A stretch of DNA of 64,000 nucleotides from the NCBI RefSeq assembly GCF_017309075.1, contig NZ_JAEMGS010000006.1:169771-233770 (forward strand). The letters are read 5' to 3'. The stretch comes from Motiliproteus sp. SC1-56. GTDB lineage: Bacteria; Pseudomonadota; Gammaproteobacteria; Pseudomonadales; Balneatricaceae. The notes beneath the pieces were generated by a model. It searched no databases. It had not been told where the DNA came from and saw only the letters and a program-made list of their open reading frames with translations. Both the position numbers and the translations under genes were made by a program. Position 1 is the first letter of the stretch, and each line of letters opens with the position of its first letter. Below, one piece after another: positions 59,852-64,000 of the stretch.

Positions 59852-61020
59852 TCGGCCTGCGCCTCCACCCCCGCCGCGACCCCTTCGCGCCCCAGGGAGG
59901 TGACCACCTGCTCCCCCTCCGCCAACCCCGTCACCACCTCGGTGTAACGCCAGTTGGCGAACCCCGGTTCGATTTCCACCCGCTCCAGGGGCTCACCGGG
60001 GATAAAGCGCAGCACGTACCGCCCTTCCAGCAGCGCCTCGGTGGGAATCCGCAGACTGTTGTCCCGCCGCTCCAGCACCACCTCCACATCACTGCTGTAG
60101 CCGGCGTAAAGACGGGGCAGCTCCGCATCGGTCAGCACCACCTCGATGGTCACGGTGCGGGCCTGCTTCTCGGTATCCAGCACGTAAGGGGCAATGCGGC
60201 GGATACGCCCGGCGAAGCTGCGCCCGGCGATGGCATCAAAGCTGACCCGCACCGGCAGGCGGGTGTCCAGGGCGGCGGCGTCCACCTCGTCCATGGGCGC
60301 CTCGATGTAGTGGCAATCGTCAGTGAGCAGGTCGATGGCCGGCGGCGTGGCGACCCCCGGCGGCGACGGGGTGCTGTACTCCCCCACTTCACCGCGCACC
60401 TCGGCGAGGATGCCGGCAAAGGGGGCGTAAAGACGGGTCTTCTCCAGCTGCGCCTCGGCGACCGCCACCGCGGCGCCGGCCTCCTCCTGCCGGGCCTTGG
60501 CGGCGGCGCAGGAAGCCTGGGCAGCCGCCGCCCTGGCCTGGGCCTGCTCGGCCAGCTCCTGGGAGGCGAGCTGCCGCCCCACCAGGCGCTGCAGGCGTGA
60601 CGACTCCCGGGCAGCGTTGTCGGCATCGATGCAGACGGCATCGTGCTCCAGGTGTGACGATCGGGCCGCCAGGCGTGCCTGGCGCAACAACGCCTTCAGG
60701 TCCTGGTTCCAGAGCTCCACCAGCAGCTCCCCGGCCACCACCTGAGCCCCCTCCTTCACCGGGATGGCGGCGATCTGCCCCCCTGTGGGGAGCGACAATC
60801 GGGCCCGCTGGCAGGCGACCACGGTCCCGGCGCGGGTGTTGGCCAGAGTGCGTTCAACCGGCCCCGCCGCCACCGTCGCCACCGTCACGGCCACCGGCCG
60901 GGGACGGGTCCACCAGAGAAAGGCCGCCGCCAGCCCCGCTGCCGCCACCACCCACACGGCCACCTTGCCGATCCACCCTCGTCCCACCGCTGCGCTCCTC
61001 GCTTGCTTCGCTTTCTCCAT
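59848..61020 (-). CDS. MacA-like periplasmic adaptor (HlyD/RND family)
   Basis: 390-residue membrane-fusion protein with one N-terminal membrane helix (about 18-36). A lipoyl half (RLSLPTGGQIAAIPVKEGAQVVAGELLVEL) is followed by a helical hairpin (about 110-195, Ala/Gln-rich), the second lipoyl half (LYAPFAGILAEVRGEVGEY), a beta-barrel and a membrane-proximal domain ending VVTGLAEGEQVVTSLG. First gene of the operon adaptor-ATPase-permease-permease. An outer-membrane channel gene is not adjacent. The pump may export a peptide, lipid, macrolide-like compound or lipoprotein; nothing in the sequence decides this. Confidence 0.92.
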   Translation of the reverse strand: MEKAKQARSAAVGRGWIGKVAVWVVAAAGLAAAFLWWTRPRPVAVTVATVAAGPVERTLANTRAGTVVACQRARLSLPTGGQIAAIPVKEGAQVVAGELLVELWNQDLKALLRQARLAARSSHLEHDAVCIDADNAARESSRLQRLVGRQLASQELAEQAQARAAAAQASCAAAKARQEEAGAAVAVAEAQLEKTRLYAPFAGILAEVRGEVGEYSTPSPPGVATPPAIDLLTDDCHYIEAPMDEVDAAALDTRLPVRVSFDAIAGRSFAGRIRRIAPYVLDTEKQARTVTIEVVLTDAELPRLYAGYSSDVEVVLERRDNSLRIPTEALLEGRYVLRFIPGEPLERVEIEPGFANWRYTEVVTGLAEGEQVVTSLGREGVAAGVEAQAE

Positions 61021-61374
61021 AAGCCCTGGCTAAAGTCTAGTGCCTTTGCCCCTTTGAAAGCGCAAGGCCCGTGAAGGACCGACTGATTGCCGCAGATCAC
61101 TTCCCGGCCCCCCCGCCGAGCACCGATTGCCCCCTCCTTCCTGGTCTTCGGTCCCCGCTCCCAGACCTCATATGGCGTCAGCTGTAAAGCCTTGATCTGG
61201 GTCAGGAAAAATATCACTTGGTGACTTAATTGTGCACCAGCTTTTAAAACAGGCGTAAATTCAAAAGCATGCAGAGACACAAGCATGAAGCGCCTGTCCA
61301 GGGCGTTCCGCGGGTTCCGTCTGCTAACGAACCTTCCGTTTGATAAAAAAAATGTACTCAAGGATGGATGTGAC
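61021..61374. other. Divergent intergenic region, ABC operon / chemoreceptor
   Basis: 354 bases between the MacA-like gene and the chemoreceptor. The right part (61195-61360) is AT-richer and should hold the chemoreceptor promoter; I do not find a convincing flagellar sigma-28 (TAAA-N15-GCCGATAA) match. An in-frame ATG at 61285 exists but the 30 extra residues are basic and not typical of a chemoreceptor N-terminus. Confidence 0.4.
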
Positions 61375-63510
61375 ATGAAACTGCTAGCTAACCTTTCGAT
61401 CAGGCTCAAACTCGCACTGGCTTTCGGGCTGTTGACGCTGTTGCTGGTCATATCCAACCTCTCGGGCTACCGCGGTATTGAACTGCTCAACGGCTCGGTG
61501 GTTGTGATCAGCGAAGAGAGCGTACCCGTGCTCGACACGGCCCATAGTCTCGGTAACGTTCTGCTCAAAGGGCAGACACTGCTGCAGGAGTTCGACTCAC
61601 AGACCAGCGTGCTGGCCTCAGCTGCCGAACAGGCACACCTCGAGCAGATTAAGGCCGAGATCGAGAGCATCGGCGATCAGTTCGAACAAAACGCCAAGGC
61701 CCTCTCATCCACCGGCGATACCACGGACCTCTCGATTCTCGCCAAACAGGCCGACACCCTCTTCATTGAGCGGTTCGTCCCCCTCGAGCAGGCGCTGATC
61801 AACAGCGGTCACAAGCGCCAGGCAGCCAAAAGTGAACGCGACGCTGATATGGCCGCGATGGAAGCGGCTTATGAATCAGCCCTTGCCTCGATTGACACGG
61901 CAGAGACGGGCATCAAGCGCTGGATCGCAAACACCCTGGATAACGAAGACGGGGTGAGCTACGACGGGCTCATGTACCTGTTGCGCAACGTGGTGCCCTA
62001 TGTGGATGGCGTGATGGAGATGAAGTTCTCCCTGCTTGATGCGCGGGTCTCGATCGAGGAGATTGCCCAGCAGAACGAACAGGGCGCGGTAGCGACTATT
62101 CATGCCCGCTACGCCGCCAATAACGCCCATTTTGACGCATTGCTGAACGCAATGATGAACGGAGGCGAGATTGACGGCGACAGCATACCGGCGCTGGTCG
62201 CCCCCCATATCCGCAGGCTGGTTGAGGCCGCGGACAACGAGCACGCCCGTTTCCAGACCGCAGCGGACGAGATCGTGGACGCCCAACGCCGGCTACTTAC
62301 CCTGAGTGAAGCGAGCGCGGCGACGCGGCGCGAACTGTTCACGGTCGAACAGCAGATTGGGGCCATTACCGAGCAAATCAAGGCGCATGCCGGCAGCCAG
62401 ATGGAGCGGGCCAAAGAGCAGGCGGCGGAGAGCCACAGTGCGGCCCTTACCGAGCTCGGTGCAGCGCTCGCGCTGGCGCTGCTACTGGCCAGCCTGCTGA
62501 GCTGGCGCACATCGGCCTCCATCTGCACACGCTTGTCCAACGCGGTGGGGCTGTCCAAGCGGCTGGCCAAGGGCGACCTGACGGCCCGTGTGTCCGTTCA
62601 ATGCAACGACGAGCTGGGCGTCCTGCAGCAGTCGCTGAACGATACCGGCGACCGCTTGCGCGACATGGTGAATCAGATCGCCGCAGCGACTGAACAGTTG
62701 TCCGGCTCCAGTGACGAAGTCGCCGCGATCACCACCCAGACCGCCGGCAACATCGCCGCCCAAACCGAGCAACTCAACCAGACCAGTGTCGCCGTCAACG
62801 AGATGTCGGCCACGGTACGCCAGGTGGCGAAGAACGCCACCGAAGCGGCCCAGTCCACCCGCCACGTCGACAGCGAAGCCAAACGGGGGCGCGGCCTGGT
62901 GGAAAACGTGGACCAATCGATTCAGGAGCTCAGCGTCCAGATCGAAGAGACCAAGGGGGCGATCAACCGCTTGAGTGACGAGATCACCGGGGTCGACTCG
63001 ATCCTCGAAGTGATCACCGGCGTGGCCGAACAGACCAACCTGCTGGCGCTGAACGCCGCCATTGAGGCGGCCCGCGCCGGGGAGCAGGGGCGCGGCTTTA
63101 CCGTCGTCGCCGACGAGGTCCGGTCCCTGGCCTCACGCACCCAAGACTCCACCAGCACCATTCAGGCGATGATCGGACGGCTCAAGGCCGAGGCCGCCCA
63201 TTCTGTGGAATCCATGACGGCCGGCAACCGAAAGGCGCAGTTGGCCACCGAACTTTCCCAGCAGGCCAATGAGGCACTGGCTGAAATCGAGAAGGCAGTG
63301 AGCACGATTGCCGACATGAACACCCAGATCGCCTCCGCCTCCGAGGAGCAGAGCGCGGTGGCCGAGCAGATCAACGTCTCGGTGCATGAAATCGAGAAAT
63401 CGGCGGGAGAGACCTCAGCCGGCGCGCAGCAGGTCGCGGTCGCCACCGACCAGGTGGCCCAGCTTTCCGATAACCTGAAGACCCTGGTGGGGCACTTCAA
63501 AGTCAGCTGA
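61375..63510 (+). CDS. Methyl-accepting chemotaxis protein
   Basis: 711-residue transmembrane chemoreceptor. Helix 1 at about 11-31, a long periplasmic, mostly helical sensor (about 32-360) of the four-helix or double four-helix type, helix 2 at about 362-378, HAMP (about 380-432) and a signalling hairpin whose tip reads [23 protein letters not shown], the universally conserved CheW/CheA contact (about 552-574). Flanking Glu/Gln-rich heptads provide methylation sites. No C-terminal pentapeptide tether (NWETF-like) is present; it ends VGHFKVS. The ligand is unknown. AAGGA lies about ten bases before the ATG at 61375. Confidence 0.94.
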   Translation: MKLLANLSIRLKLALAFGLLTLLLVISNLSGYRGIELLNGSVVVISEESVPVLDTAHSLGNVLLKGQTLLQEFDSQTSVLASAAEQAHLEQIKAEIESIGDQFEQNAKALSSTGDTTDLSILAKQADTLFIERFVPLEQALINSGHKRQAAKSERDADMAAMEAAYESALASIDTAETGIKRWIANTLDNEDGVSYDGLMYLLRNVVPYVDGVMEMKFSLLDARVSIEEIAQQNEQGAVATIHARYAANNAHFDALLNAMMNGGEIDGDSIPALVAPHIRRLVEAADNEHARFQTAADEIVDAQRRLLTLSEASAATRRELFTVEQQIGAITEQIKAHAGSQMERAKEQAAESHSAALTELGAALALALLLASLLSWRTSASICTRLSNAVGLSKRLAKGDLTARVSVQCNDELGVLQQSLNDTGDRLRDMVNQIAAATEQLSGSSDEVAAITTQTAGNIAAQTEQLNQTSVAVNEMSATVRQVAKNATEAAQSTRHVDSEAKRGRGLVENVDQSIQELSVQIEETKGAINRLSDEITGVDSILEVITGVAEQTNLLALNAAIEAARAGEQGRGFTVVADEVRSLASRTQDSTSTIQAMIGRLKAEAAHSVESMTAGNRKAQLATELSQQANEALAEIEKAVSTIADMNTQIASASEEQSAVAEQINVSVHEIEKSAGETSAGAQQVAVATDQVAQLSDNLKTLVGHFKVS

Positions 63511-63520
63511 CGAGACCGAA

Positions 63521-63544
63521 AAAAAGGGGACGCTTGCGTCCCCC
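63521..63544 (-). terminator. Hairpin with T-run on the - strand
   Basis: GGGGACG (63526-63532) pairs with CGTCCCC (63537-63543) around a four-base loop. The T-run is on the - strand side (A-run at 63519-63525), so it would best terminate a - strand transcript arriving from beyond the window edge; it lacks a U-tract for the chemoreceptor gene, though the hairpin may still protect its mRNA end. Confidence 0.5.
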
Positions 63545-63733
63545 TTGAGAACGGGCTCAGAGGCCCCCGGGAACCGGGTATGAATACAGTGTATTTAACC
63601 CATCGCAGGAAACAGGCGCGTTTTGTCGGCATCCAAGGCACGGTTTGCGCTGGCAAACCGATGGCAAATGAACCACTATCATACACTTACAAAGAGTTGG
63701 CACCGTAATACCGTGCCATCCGGACAAGAAATA

Positions 63734-63849
63734 TGAGCCGGCTCGTTTTCAGCGGAGGAAGAGGCCAGGTGACTCACAAATATTTAATAGACTCAGCCTG
63801 TTACCAGACTTCCATTCACCCCGTGAATACGGCAAAACGAGCCGGCTCA
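63734..63849. repeat. 116-bp element with perfect 16-bp terminal inverted repeats
   Basis: TGAGCCGGCTCGTTTT (63734-63749) is repeated exactly in inverse orientation at 63834-63849, with 84 bases between. Each arm contains the 10-bp palindrome GAGCCGGCTC. The interior is AT-rich with no reading frame of note. The size and structure fit a miniature inverted-repeat element or a pair of protein-binding sites. No clear target-site duplication is visible. Confidence 0.55.
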
Positions 63850-64000
63850 GTATTAAGCTTTTGCAGATGACGCCTATCGCTTTATAAACAAAGAGATAGG
63901 TTGCTTAAGAGTTGGTCTGATATATAAGAGGACTTGGCGTTAACTGAAAACTTTTTACCACCAGTGTGATTCAGAAAATGTCCAATATCTGGATGTTTTC

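Larger units (their letters stand above)
63511..64000. other. Gene-free AT-rich region at the right edge
   Basis: 490 bases in which I can support no gene. It begins with a hairpin (63521-63544), then a near-perfect 21-bp palindrome (63698-63718, TGGCAC...GTGCCA, three mismatched centre-flanking positions), then a 116-bp segment bounded by 16-bp inverted repeats (63734-63849), and ends in markedly AT-rich DNA. A gene on either strand may begin beyond the window. Confidence 0.5.

Noticed and set aside
63734..63849. Integron attC site
   Set aside because: The arms do not show the RYYYAAC/GTTRRRY end motifs, and no integrase or gene cassettes are visible.
1..64000. tRNA, rRNA, CRISPR array, riboswitch
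   Set aside because: Intergenic spacers were read for cloverleaf-like segments, rRNA-like sequence, regularly spaced repeats and cobalamin- or FMN-riboswitch cores; none was seen, though short or unusual RNAs could be missed by eye.

Overview
The window reads as chromosomal DNA of a GC-rich gammaproteobacterium, probably a marine or aquatic Oceanospirillales/Pseudomonadales-type organism. This is inferred from typical gammaproteobacterial versions of RlmG, DusC, RhlE, SelO (C-terminus SCSS), SbcCD, a 531-residue Pseudomonas-type isocitrate lyase, malate synthase G and MaeB. Genes are dense on both strands. I see no rRNA, tRNA, CRISPR array, integrase or intact insertion sequence. The last ~500 bases are AT-richer, gene-free and repeat-bearing, and look like the edge of a different region.

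Layout. 1-7 kb: end of a PhnE-like permease, rlmG, dusC, a crotonase without catalytic glutamates, a flavin reductase, small hypotheticals and an MFS transporter. 7-12.4 kb: a glyoxylate-shunt block, aceA and glcB around a divergent LysR regulator, with operator-like repeats. 12.4-21 kb: a cytochrome c, then an operon of a response regulator-EAL protein, a lipoprotein ABC-type binding protein and a large sensor kinase, then a diguanylate cyclase. 21-30.8 kb: selO, rhlE, topB, a class III nucleotide cyclase and maeB. 30.8-38.4 kb: accessory genes, including a secreted protein, a LuxR regulator with a degenerate receiver, EF-hand proteins, an MscS channel, and a pair made of a DUF2235 hydrolase with a LecA-like C-terminus plus an M15 peptidoglycan peptidase. 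38.4-43 kb: a six-gene operon of cytochrome b561, SHP, diheme DHC, PepSY and a PhoP/PhoQ-like two-component pair. 43-51 kb: cobK, nfeD-slipin, an RND pump and a DJ-1/PfpI protein. 51-61 kb: sbcCD, an MFS transporter and a MacAB-like ABC operon. 61-63.5 kb: a chemoreceptor.

How the genes work together. AceA and GlcB form the complete glyoxylate bypass and MaeB links malate to pyruvate, so growth on acetate or fatty acids is a theme. Signalling is rich: c-di-GMP synthesis and breakdown, cAMP or cGMP synthesis, two complete two-component systems, an orphan regulator and a chemoreceptor. The best candidates for less-described biology are the lipase-lectin plus peptidase pair (34.6-36.6 kb), the three-gene binding-protein/kinase/EAL operon (13.1-19.6 kb), and the redox operon whose PhoP-like regulator appears to have an 11-bp-period operator upstream.
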